A stretch of 64,000 bases of DNA from Glycine soja. Lineage: Eukaryota; Streptophyta; Magnoliopsida; Fabales; Fabaceae. The translations under genes were made by a program, and so were the position numbers. The notes beneath the pieces are model-generated. The model did not search any database. It was not told where the DNA came from and worked only from the letters and a program-made list of their open reading frames with translations. The stretch is taken from NCBI RefSeq assembly GCF_004193775.1, contig NC_041018.1, positions 37,178,608-37,242,607 on the forward strand. Reading direction: 5' to 3'. Positions 48,661 to 59,752 of this stretch are shown here, one piece after another (positions within the stretch are counted from its first letter, which is position 1; every line of letters begins with the position of its first letter).

Positions 48661-49615
48661 AAAATTGCTCTTCACTTAAATTTTAACTCCTCCTTCATTT
48701 TGTGTTTGTTGTTACGTCGTCGCCGTCGTCTCTCTCCGTTTGTGTCGTTTAGCCAGTTTTCGACACCATCATCCCGCTCCCTGCTCCCCGTGTGTTTATC
48801 TGATTCAAAATTCGTATAACACATACAAATTGTCAATTTGTATAACTCAATCCATATATGTTATACGGATTGTCAATCCATATAACTCATACAAATTGTC
48901 AATCTGTATGTGTTTTACGGATTGTAATCCGTATATTTATGTATTTTTAATTTTATTTTATTAATGAATAAGATAATAATAGAATTATTTTTTATAAATA
49001 AAAAAATAAATTATTTTGTTGTAAATTTTCTTTTTAATAAAAAAATATTGTTGTTTATATTTCTTTTTATGTGTTTATATTTAATTAATTATATTTGTTT
49101 TATGAAGTTATTTTTAAAAAAATTAAAAATTTTTTTTATTTAAAAATGAATGTATAAATATTATTGTTATTTCTTAATTTGTAAAATGTAAGTAGTTTAT
49201 TTATATTTGTCATGTAAATAAATTATTTTTTTTATTCATATAGTGGTGTATATTTTAGTACACTCATAGTATTAAATATTTATATAAATAGTGATGGGAA
49301 GAATAAAATATTTTTTTAAAATTAAAAGTTATTGTGTTAGTAATTTGTTAAAAAAAATGAAATAGTCATTTGTTAGAAATCAAAACCAAAATTGTACTTA
49401 CATTTTGGTCATTAATTTAAATTTACTTCATTAGTGTTGTCAAGTTTATATATTTGGAAAAAAAAATCCATATTCATTTAGAATTTATAAAAGTAATAAA
49501 AAAGTAATTTTAAAAATAAAATTTTTATTTAAGAATTATAAAATAGTAATTGATTGTAGTATTGTTTGAATGATGAATTTAGTTGTTATGATTGTTTAAA
49601 TGTACAGATTATGGT

Positions 49616-52600
49616 TAGAACCAGAGGTTTGGATCGGACTTTAGGCAAAATTATAGGAAGAGCCCTAGGGAGAGAAGTAAGTCGTGATTCGGATGAAGCT
49701 CCCTAGCGGCAAAAGCCCATTGCATCTGCACGTAGGCAATGGGAAGCTGTACATGTTGCTGAGGATGTTCAGCACGTGGATCATCCAACTGACGAGGTTC
49801 ATGAATAGCCTAAAGAAACAGGTGTTGATGATGTAGTTACTAATGCTGAGAGTTTTTCAGGCGAACCCCACGACACATCAGTTCTAATTGGTTATGTTCA
49901 TCATGTTGTAGTGACTTTTTGGAGTGAAGAGGTATTTATATTTTTAAATAAATAATATTTTCGTAAGTATTTGTTATTATTGTTGAAATGATTTAAATTT
50001 TCATTTTTAGGAACATCCTGAGTTGAAGTTATCTTACCATAGAGGGAAGGTTGAGAAATTTGGCAGGTCTTCTCCATAAATTGAAGGCTTAGTGGCTGCC
50101 ACATGATTAAGTCCTCTGATCACATGTTCGTTGGACACTAACGATCGGGGACTTATATCGACTTTTGTGGAGAGGTGGCATAAGGAAACTAGTAGTTTCC
50201 ATCTTCCTGTAGGAGAGGTGACTATCACCCTCGATAATGTGGCATCGTTGCTTCATCTGCCCATTACAAGCACCTTCCATAGCTTTAAGGCTCTTCATAT
50301 GGACGAAGTCATGTTGCTATTAGTTGAATTGCTTGAAGTTAGTTCAGAAAAAGCAAAAGCTGAGACAATACAATGCCATGGGACATATGTTTGGCTATCG
50401 TGGCTGAGAGACATTTATCGTTACAAATGTGATGCAGCACAATGGACTGTAGCAGCTCAAGCATATCTCTTGCATTTGGTAGGTTGCACACTGTTGATGT
50501 GTCGGCAAGTGTACCGATTTGCATAAGTAGTATATAAAACGGTAAGACCGAGTATCGTATCCATAGGGAATTTGTTTCACCTAGACTATGTATATTCAAT
50601 ATGTAAACACTTATAAGGCTTGAAATAACACAAATATTGAGTTCTGCACTACTAAACTATTTGAACAAAAACAAAATTTTTAAAGCTATAGAAAGTGACA
50701 ACCATCAAGTTAAAAGCGTTGGGGAGTGTCCTACTGAATTCCTCTTGCTATATAAAATGTGTTTTTCTCTATTTAACGTTATCCTAGTGTTCTTATACTG
50801 AGAAATTACTTAAACCATGATTCCTCACATGAATGAGCCTAACTCTCTTTAGCCTTTGTTCTTGATTCCTCAACAAACTTGTTCTAAAAGAGTTGCACTA
50901 AGCCTAAAATGTAAAATGGGCTAGATCACTATACTCCATTCCTAGACATATAGATTTCTAGCTTGCTCTATCAAGTTCTAAGGTTTTAAAGCATTTTCCA
51001 ATACTAAAAAACCTAATTGCACATACAAATGGATGATCAAGCCACAAGCATGTAAAATAAGCATAGATAGAAGCAAAGAACACAGAAAAATAGCATTAAA
51101 TAGATAGTAAGAGTATTACATCAAGAGTTTCAGTAGTAACTCCCCAACAAAGAGGCTCTAGCCTTCCATTACAAGTCAAAGCTTCAAAATACAAAAAGAA
51201 AACTATTTTTTGGTGAAAGAAAAATGGAAGAAAATGATGGAGAATGTCTTCTCCAGCCTCTCAACCCTAAATCTCTTTTTTTTTCATGAAGTCAAGCTCT
51301 CTTTGTTGCTCTCAACCAGTTTTCCCTTCATTTCCGCCAACTTCAGTGTTTTAAAGGCTCTTGGACTCCTCAGCTTCCGAAGGCTCGCTCAGCGAGCATG
51401 TCTCGTAGAGCGAGAGTAAGTGAAATTCCGCTAAGCGAGCATGGGCGCGCTAAGCGTGAGAAGAGACAACGTCCTCTCTGGGCGGGTTGACTGCACGCTG
51501 GACGTGCAAATCTCTGACTTATCCTTTTCTAGGGTTTCCTATCCTCTAAGCAAGCTAGATGCCTTGCTAAGCGGATACATCTCGCTTAGCCAATATGCCT
51601 CGCTAAACGAGTCATCAGCAGCTTTTACCTTCTCTTCTTTGGCCTGAAACTGAGTTGGATTCAACATTAGGTCACAAAAAATGGAGTTTCTACTCTATAA
51701 AATCACACAATAGAGAAAATATGTACAATTTCTACAAAAAGAACCATAAATTGGAGGCACATCACTATTTCCTTGTAAATTTTCAATACCTAACTAACTT
51801 ATAAATAGTAACTAACACACACTTTTTGCTAACAAGAGTGTCACACACGTGCATGTGGTATTCTTAGATGCCTTTCGTGACCTCACCCAGAGTGGAAGCT
51901 ACGCATGGGGAACTGTCGCCCTAGTCCACATGTATGAGAATTTGAATGATGCCTCTAAAAGCAGCGCCAGACAACTTGCAGGATATATCACACTTTTATA
52001 GGTAATTATAATTGAATTTAATTTTTTATTTTTGTTATATATTTTATGTTGAGTATTGTTTTGAATTTTTTTTTATTTTCAAAATATGTGTCGTGTTGGA
52101 ACTACGAGCATTTTCCTTCTATTGCTTTGTGTATTACTGTTGAAGATTATCATGAGAGGAAACCACGTGTCTGCCGTTGGAAGTCTGGGAAGGCATTCCT
52201 AGTGCTAACGTATCGCAAGTGGCTGGATTAATTGACGTATGATATTATATGCTGGATTCCTTATGGTGACCATCGTGCATTTAGAGAACTTGAGCTGATT
52301 TCTTTGTTTTCTGGACATATCTGATGGAGTCCATCTATTGTCATACACCAACCAGAGAGGGTTGTGCGACAATTTGGGCATGTGCAGACCATTTCTATAC
52401 ACCTTGCTTCTCCAATGTTATGCATAGAAGATATTGATGATAGATGGATTTAGTTTTCTAAATACCTTGCACCGATGGGTCAGATATGCATTACACCTGG
52501 ACAGTGTGCAATAGACTACATAAAGTGATGCTATATGATTTCTCATCCCTTCATAAGTCCGGCACAGCCTGGGGATCCTCCTAAACATCCACCCGTGCTG

Positions 52601-52979
52601 CACAATGACATATTTATTGCACCAGATATTCCTCAGCACTTGGTGGTGGCAGTGGTTATGGACGAAGCACCTACAGATGCACCTGTTCATGTAGAGTAGT
52701 CTTGACATGCATTGGTAAAATATATTTTCAATTGTCATTGTTACTCATTATATTTGAACATTCATTAACCCTAAACTTTTTTCCTTGTTGTCAATGTCCT
52801 AGGAGGTTTGCCAAACAATAGATGAAAGGTTGGAAAGGTTGCTCAACCTAAGGATAGTAACTGAAGGTACAAAAGCATACACTATCACAAAAGATTGTTT
52901 AAGGATCACCAGAGGTGTGACTGCGGAACGCAATGTAGATGTGCGATCGGGACGAAGGCGGCATATAAAAGACACATGA
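49616..52979 (+). pseudogene. plant mobile domain (MAIN-like) gene carried by the MULE
   Basis: A decayed copy of the legume family usually annotated 'serine/threonine-protein phosphatase 7 long form homolog'. It has a plant mobile domain (PMD), as in MAIN and MAIL1, and no phosphatase. The N-terminus is MVRTRGLDRTLGKIIGRALG. PMD blocks are GLISTFVERWHKETSSFHLP, VTITLDNVASLLHLPITSTF, HGTYVWLSWLRDIYR, then VHVVFLDAFRDLTQSGSYAW, RQLAGYITLL, HFPSIALCITVEDYHE and PERVVRQFGHVQTI. A last exon (52802-52979) reads LERLLNLRIVTEGT. In-frame stops near 49704, 49807, 50076, 50104 and 52008, plus others downstream, and an LTR-type insertion after LVGCT (50491) kill it. PMD proteins in Arabidopsis affect silencing and cell division. 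Whether the transposon copy helped transposition is unknown. Confidence 0.85.
50492..51817. mobile_element. LTR-type insertion (solo LTR) with 5-bp TSD
   Basis: 1326 bases starting TGTTGATGTGTCGGCAAGTG and ending AATAGTAACTAACA, flanked on both sides by CACAC (50487-50491 and 51818-51822). Removing it and one CACAC restores the expected reading through the mobile-domain gene (GCT to LFANKS), which confirms the borders. No gag or pol is present, so it is a solo LTR or a very short non-autonomous LTR element. It contains several palindromic CTCGCT(C/T)AGCGAG-like motifs at 51380-51610. Confidence 0.88.
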
Positions 52980-53111
52980 AGACCTTTGGGATTTATTAGG
53001 TTTTATATCAATTATGTGTGCAATATGACTGAACAATGTTTATTATTCAATGTTATTCGAAAAGATTTTTGTTTATTTTCGTTTGTGTAGTAGGCGAATT
53101 TTAAATTAATC

Positions 53112-53505
53112 ACTAAACAAACGTAATTATTGGCGTAACAATAAACCTTAATTATTGAAGCAACCCTAAACCCTAATTAGTCATGTAACAACAAACCCTA
53201 GGTAGTCAAGTAACACAAAACCCTAATTAGTGATGTAGCACTAAACCCTAGGTATTTAAATAACCCAAAACCCTAATTAGTCACGTACCATTAACCCTAA
53301 GTAGTGAAGTAACACTAAATTCTAATTAGTCACGTAACACTAAACCCTACGTATTCAAGTAGCACTAAACCCTAATAAGACATTTAACACTAAACCCTAG
53401 TTATTCATGCAACCTTAAATCCTATATTAGTCACGTAACAATAAACCCTAAGTCCTAAACTAACACTAAACCCTAATTAATCATGTACCACTAAACCCCA
53501 CATAA
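53112..53505. repeat. 25-bp minisatellite with telobox-like cores, about 15 copies
   Basis: Units of 25 bases (rarely 24 or 26), each beginning AAACCCTAA or AAACCCTAG and continuing TTAGTCACGTAACACT or a variant. In the first part, copies with CCCTAATTAG and CCCTAGGTA alternate, hinting at a 50-base double unit. It lies between the 3' ends of the two MULE genes. AAACCCTA is the plant telomere-type motif, but the array is not telomeric repeat: only one motif occurs per 25 bases. Confidence 0.92.
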
Positions 53506-53636
53506 CAATGTGTAGATCATAACAAAGCTATTGACGGTAAGGGACAACGATCTCTTCAAAATACATGTTTCATATAGACATACACATTCAAATTATTATA
53601 ACACAATTTAATACATAAATTAAACAAACAGGATGA

Positions 53637-55733
53637 TCATGCTTTTACCTGAACAAAATGATTGTCATACACATGACCGATACATATTACGCGATGTACA
53701 TAACAATATTTTGGTAGTTGACTTCTAAGAGGAAAAAATGTCATGCTATGTTGAAGAGAAAGAGAAACAAGGATAACATTATACCTTGATGCAATGACAT
53801 ATCTCATGTCGGTTATATTCATCTACTTATTCCTAGTAACCTACATGTAACAATTATAATTACATTTATTTAAACCAAATTTAATCCAACAAAACATAAC
53901 AAAAATTATATACCATGGATAATTCATCAACAAATAGGGATTGCTTTAATTCCTCAAATTTGTTTATGCCACCAAGCAGGTTGATATACTCATCAGACAT
54001 TTTGCAAGTTCTTTAAGCAACTGGTTGCACACCAAAGACCATGAATCTTCACCTATACCTAATAAGACAATAATTGCACGATATCCACAGTTATCATCAG
54101 TGTGATCATTGTTGTTCATGGCTTCCCAAAAACTACATAGGTCTCCAAGACTATTTTGTAATAGTCTTTTTAAGGCCCAATGAGCAGATTCAACCCTGCA
54201 TATGAAATACACAAAAAAAATAAACAAAGAAAACTATTTTTATCCATCAAGTCCTAAACCCTAAACAATAAAAAAATTTACAATTTTCATACCTGTTAGT
54301 TGTGTTTCCTAAGTACATGATCTTATTCGTTCAGGCTTTAACAAATCTTTCTTTGTAGGGAATTATCCATGTTTGATTGACATAGTCAACAAACATTGGC
54401 CATGGTGAACAAGCAATCTCAAACTTCTTAAGGCACTCATCGAACTCTTCCTCAAAAGGATAATCAACCAAACTCCACCAGACTTCCATGACATAATCTC
54501 TTGCATTTTTTTTACCAACCGGGGATTTACACTTTGCCTTCACACTCTTATCAATGTGAAACTGACACGACAAGTTGGTACACTCAGGGAATACAATTTT
54601 CACTGCATTCATCACTGCTAGATCTCTGTTGGTAACAATAACTCCAAGGAGGGCATCATGTCTGAGAAAAAGACTTCAAAACCGTTCTAGAGCCCAAACA
54701 ACATTATTTAGATATTTTTCTTCCAAATAGGCAAAATCAGCAGAGAATGTCATCTTGTTGGTGTGACACCAACAAAGTCAAGTAACGGGAGTCTGTAACT
54801 ATTTTTTTTAGGTACTATATATAAAAAAATATCAAATTACAGGCATTGCATAGCTTAACTACATCAGGATGACTCCAAAAGATATCACGTACAACATTTT
54901 CATCCTTCAATCTATACCAATGAATACATTGATCTTGTTCAAGAAGTTTCATTAGTTGTTGCATTTTAGTATTACTGCCTCTTATAAAAGAATGATATGC
55001 ATTTCTTGCATTGTATACTTGCTTGATTGTTGTATAACTATTGGGATTGTGCTCCTTCAACGTTAGCAGAATATTTCTTGATTTCATCATTGACTTTGTC
55101 ATATCAACAATAATAATCTTTTCATCCTTATTCAATTGACCAGTGTATGGATGTTCAACTAATGACTTGGCCAATTCATGATTGTGACTCCCATACATTA
55201 ACTTCACCATCCATCATTCGCCTCCAACCACTGGTTTCCCACGCAACTTAAAGGGACACCCACATTTTCTATTGCCAGTTTCTGTTCTTACCAAATCTTT
55301 CTTCTTACCCCTATATTGATAATTTCTTTCACAACCAATTAAGACAAATGACATCCTTCCTCTCATACCAATATTTATGTCTGACCTCATAATCATCGCC
55401 ACAAAACCAATTTCATAAGCAACAACTCAAGCCCAATTCAAAACATCATCACGGGTATCAAACACCTACAATGCAATCCAAACATCTTTACTCTTCAAGA
55501 GACATTCATTAACTTACTTTAACAACAAAAAATCATATTAATATCTGAAAAGTATTGAAGGTATCAGAACAATCAACATGTTTTGATTTCACACTAGCTT
55601 CGTCTTCATTTTGTTCATTCATATCAGTTTCTTCACACATTATAATGTCATGCATCCACTGATCTTCATCCATCTTAACAAAACATTGAAAAATTTTAAT
55701 GACAAACAAATGACCCCTAACCACACGATACAT
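53637..55733 (-). pseudogene. MULE transposase with OTU-type C-terminal domain
   Basis: Blocks in order on the minus strand: MDEDQWMHDIIMCEE; AMIMRSDINIGMRGRMSFVL with RKCGCPFKLRGKPV (FAR1/WRKY-like zinc-binding part); WMVKLMYGSHNHELAKSLVE; MMKSRNILLTLKEHNPNSYT; RLKDENVVRDIFWSHPDVVK; then a degraded RLPLLDFVGVTPT; NAVKIVFPECTNLSCQFHID; SPWPMFVDYVNQTWIIPYKE; RVESAHWALKRLLQ. These follow mudrA-type transposases. Directly after WEAMNN comes TDDNCGYRAIIVLLG, the Cys motif of OTU-type proteases (normally DGNCGYR), and later ITDMRYVIASRYNVILVSLS and GHVYDNHFVQV, which has the expected His. The DDE core is damaged (the DSTYK region is lost and VTNRD stands where VTDRD is usual), and stops and frameshifts abound. 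A deletion seems to have joined the transposase middle to the OTU part. Confidence 0.87.
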
Positions 55734-55796
55734 ATACTACACAATTTTTTAATTTTTCTACTGCATTTAATAATATAATACATTAAAATTGATAAT

Positions 55797-55824
55797 CATA
55801 CATACATACATACATACATACATA
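55797..55824. repeat. (CATA)n microsatellite
   Basis: Seven CATA units inside the right part of the MULE. Confidence 0.95.
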
Positions 55825-56529
55825 TTAAAAAACCAACAAAATCAAGTTTTTGTACTTAAAATTGATAACCATGTAATACATTAAAATCGATAACCATATA
55901 TATTAAAAATACAAATATTTTTGTACTTAATTGTAATTCAGAAAATTATAAGCACTAAAAAAATCAAGTTTAAAATAAAAACGACTCAAATAAATTATAA
56001 GTCTAAATTATTTTAAAATAAATATCACTTTCAAACTATAAAAACAAACTCTTACAAATGAATAATGAAACTATACCTATTTAATTTTTTTTAAAATAAT
56101 ACTAATTATATTTAAATAAACAATAATTAAAAAAAAACAAAAACAAATACTTACCGTTTGTCAATCCATAAGCAACATACAAATTGTCAATCCGTAAGTT
56201 ACTTATGAATTACTTACTAATTGTCAATCCATAAGTTATATAAAACTTTTGAATTATCAATTTGTAAATTTTATATAAATTATCAATCCCTAAGTTGTAT
56301 ATGCAACAAAAAATCTAGATCCAATAGAAGTTGTAGCTTACCTTTGCCATTAACAACCACACCAATCACCACCACTTGTCGATGTACCATCGTAACACTT
56401 GCAGCTCAACCAAAGTGGACACAAAGCACCTCTGCTCTCACAAGAATGAACGAAAATGTGAAGAAAAAAAAAACAGAATGAATGAGTGAACAACATAAAA
56501 GGAAGAAGAATAAATAATAGGCATTTTTG

Positions 56530-56586
56530 AAATATCAAAAAATTGCTGGTGCACAAGCAAAATGCTGGGTACACAAAGCAAAATCC
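56530..56586 (-). repeat. right terminal inverted repeat of the MULE
   Basis: The sequence from ATTGCTGGTGCACAAG to CACAAAGCAAAATCC is the imperfect inverse of 48601-48655. It is followed by TGAATTCAA, the second copy of the target duplication. Confidence 0.88.
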
Positions 56587-57650
56587 TGAATTCAATAGTA
56601 GGAATGTAGGAAACAAATGCCCCAATTGTCCCAAACCGAAATCCAAAAAAGGTGTGGTGAAAGAAAAAAATGTGACATTTGGATGCAAATGAAAGACTTG
56701 CATTAGTGTTGGACCTCAATAGTATGTCATTCACATCTTAGTTTGTGTTTCATCAATAATTTGTATCACTACTTGTTGAAGTGACTTTGAATATTCGATT
56801 TTCCACGAGCAGACTCATCTTAAGAGTAGACAAACAAGCACATCTTCACCAATGTTAATTTTTAATTTGGCACGCCAGCTTTATACACTAACTGTTGATG
56901 CATATTTAAAAATGTGTCCCAATAAACAAAACAAATCACATCAAATAGGTTTTCAATATAATATAAAGGGTATTGATAGTACCTTTGAGACCATGGTTAA
57001 AAAAGTAAAAGAAAAAAATATTTATGATAAAAATCATAGAAGAACATAAAATTTTTATTAATAACATAATTTTGAATATCCTGATAAAAAAATTTCTCTT
57101 TAATTCTTTAAGTAATGTCCTATTCTTTAACTAATGTCCTAAGGACACTGTTAACATTTGCCCAATATAAAATCTCGAACTAGGAACTTCTAATCCGATG
57201 TGAAAAACCATGTGCATGATGCATTACCAAACATGCTATTAATTTGAATACCCATATAAAATAGTGCAACGTAAAACCCATCTCAACTAGCATAATTCTG
57301 AGTAACGACTTCATCTGCCGAAATCGTTAGTTCCACAATAATACAATATTCTCTTGAATCCTAAATATATAAAACACAACAACTTGGTGTGTTAAAATCT
57401 ACACAATACATCTTTTGACATTGGACCAAAAATACGAACAATTCAAAGTAGGTCCTTTCATGAGTAACCCCACATCTCACTCACCAATATCAATGTACTT
57501 GCCAACCATGTTTGCTAAACTCCTCAATGCAACATTTTTCTCCTGGGTTCCTATTAGGGCAAGTTTACTTTCCCAGCAGCACAGTGATGTGCTAGCCTTG
57601 AAAACCAATCAGCTTTGTATATTTACACAGCCATGTTGGCACATGTAAGG
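56587..57650. other. intergenic stretch and CYP57 3' flank
   Basis: No gene recognised. The part nearest 57650 should include the 3'UTR of CYP57, but its end could not be fixed by eye. Confidence 0.45.
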
Positions 57651-59721
57651 TCAAGTAAGGGAACTCCCAGCCCACTCTCGTTCTCGTCTCTTTTGTTTGG
57701 CTATCATCCTATTGAACTTCTCTTTCCCCTTCTCCAGAAGAGGGTCATGCACAACATAGTCGTTTGGGTCTTCATTGCGAGACATGCGGTCCTGCATATT
57801 TACAACAAAATTACAGGCAAAATTTAAGGTGGCAAAAAAGTACTGATGTGGTTTGAATTCAGAAAGGAATTATTTCAAATTATAAAATTAGTGTATATAT
57901 CTTGGCACATGACTACATAGATTTCATTAGAAGTGTCTAATTTAATGATTTTCTGCATGTTGATAAGCATTGTTTCAGATAGATAAGACACATGATGTGG
58001 ATGGAAAATAAAATGATTTTATATGTATTGAGATGAAACGCAAAGAGAAAACTGACCTTGCCAGTCTGTGGGGCAAACTTTAAACTAACACCTTTCCAGT
58101 CTGACAATTCCTCATTACTAACGTCTTCAGATTCATCAGTTGGGGGTGTCGCCTTTGCTGATAAAGAATTCTTAAATTTTTCAAGTTTAGCCAGAACCTA
58201 AAGATAGAGATACAAAAGGAGCAGCGTTACTCATGAAAATCAATTGAAAATATGCAAACATATTATAAAAGAACCCATAGTCTTTAGAAATGTAGAAACA
58301 AAATATTAACCCCATAATCTGAGTTTTCAGACATCAGCAATTGAGCAAATGTTCAATTAGCTGTCAATCTCATTTATCTAGAAATTTCCAGTCAACTACT
58401 CTTAACATGTCTCAGCAGATTATCAGTCAAGCAGGCTCAAGCTATAATTCCCTATCAATCACATTTCTTGATAGTCTAGAACAATCTAGAACACAAGCCA
58501 AAAAATAATTTAAAAAATACAAAGGGAATAAGAAAACAGAAGATAAAACATACAAATAAATAAAAAATCATAACATACTTCATCTTCACGCCCTTGAAGT
58601 CTGCGTTTCTTCTGCTTCTGCAATTGTCTTCCTCTCTCAGCTTGATTCAATAGTTGCAAATCTGCATCTGCATTAGACATTCGTTCAGCTCTTGCTTCAG
58701 ATCCAACTCCCTTTTTCTTCAAGGACAATTTTTCCACCTTTGGTTGATCCTCATCAACACTTACAGCATTGGACCTGACAAGAAAACATTCAACAATTTA
58801 ATGAGGTTAAGACAGTAATTACAAACTGCTTGGATAATTGTAAAAGCCACAAAACAAGCTCAGATATTTAGAAAATCCAATAAGTCTATTTGGAAATCCA
58901 AGCAAGCAAACTTCATAGGCAATAGAAGGCAAACAAGAAGCCACTTTAAAATATTTCTTTGGCACATAACTGACAGTATATTTCTCCGTTAATTAAATAA
59001 ATAATGAACACTAGCCAGAACAGAAGCAAAAAAAGTAAACTGATTACAGTTGATTTCTCAGGTAATGCAGCCATGAATTAGGAATCTCAAACATTCCTTA
59101 GGAGAAATATCAAATATCAGATAGATATCTATATGCAAGAAATATCTGGCATTTATTAAAATCCATACATATCCTGGAACTCTGGAGAATGAACAAGATT
59201 ACTTTAGGAAATATTATCCTTATATGCAATTAAGAATAAACACGCAAGTACAATGTGTTTTCATTGCACAGGAACAGTTCCTTATGTGAATTAAATGTGA
59301 TATGCAGCCAAGCACAACCATCTAATAATCGCCTCTACCTTGGGTCCTTGGCCACAAGTTCAAATAGCTTTGTTCCCAAATATGCTAGTGCAGAAACATG
59401 GAGTAAGTATTGGCCAAAGGCTACCCATAACGAGCCTAATAGTTCATTATTGTTTCACAGCAATATTATACAATTCAAAAGAACTAAATTTGTTTTTTTT
59501 TATCATATTATAATATAAACCAACACCATTCAAATATCCACATTGACACTCTTGTGACAACAGCTAAAAGATAATGTGAAAGCCATAACAGAATGTCAAA
59601 TGTTAATATTTTTACCTGGCTGCAGACGACGTATCATGGTTCTCTGGACTGGACCTTCCTGCTGATTAAAAATTTAAAAATAAGGTGAGCCTTGATACCA
59701 AATATATTTTGAATACGAAAA

Positions 59722-59752
<31 letters not shown>

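Larger units (their letters stand above)
48601..56586. mobile_element. 8-kb Mutator-like element (MULE) with TIRs and 9-bp TSD
   Basis: The left end GGGTTCTGCTAGTGCACC and the complement of the right end GGATTTTGCTTTGTGTACC start imperfect terminal repeats of about 55 bases. The pairing continues through TTGTGCATCCAACAATTT and TTGTGCACCAGCAATTTT. The outside 9-mers are TGGATTCAA (48592-48600) and TGAATTCAA (56587-56595), 8 of 9 identical, the Mutator duplication length. Subterminal blocks on both sides (48800-48935 and 56155-56300) repeat ATTGTCAATCCGTAT-like phrases. Inside are a plus-strand plant-mobile-domain gene and a minus-strand MULE transposase with OTU-type domain, convergent, both broken. 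A later LTR-type insertion (50492-51817) accounts for 1.3 kb. Confidence 0.92.

Noticed and set aside
49616..52979. serine/threonine phosphatase, as homologues are often labelled
   Set aside because: No phosphatase motif is present. The blocks belong to the plant mobile domain, and the label is a known misannotation.
53112..53505. interstitial telomere repeat
   Set aside because: Telomere-type motifs occur once per 25 bases within a longer unit, not as head-to-tail TTTAGGG.
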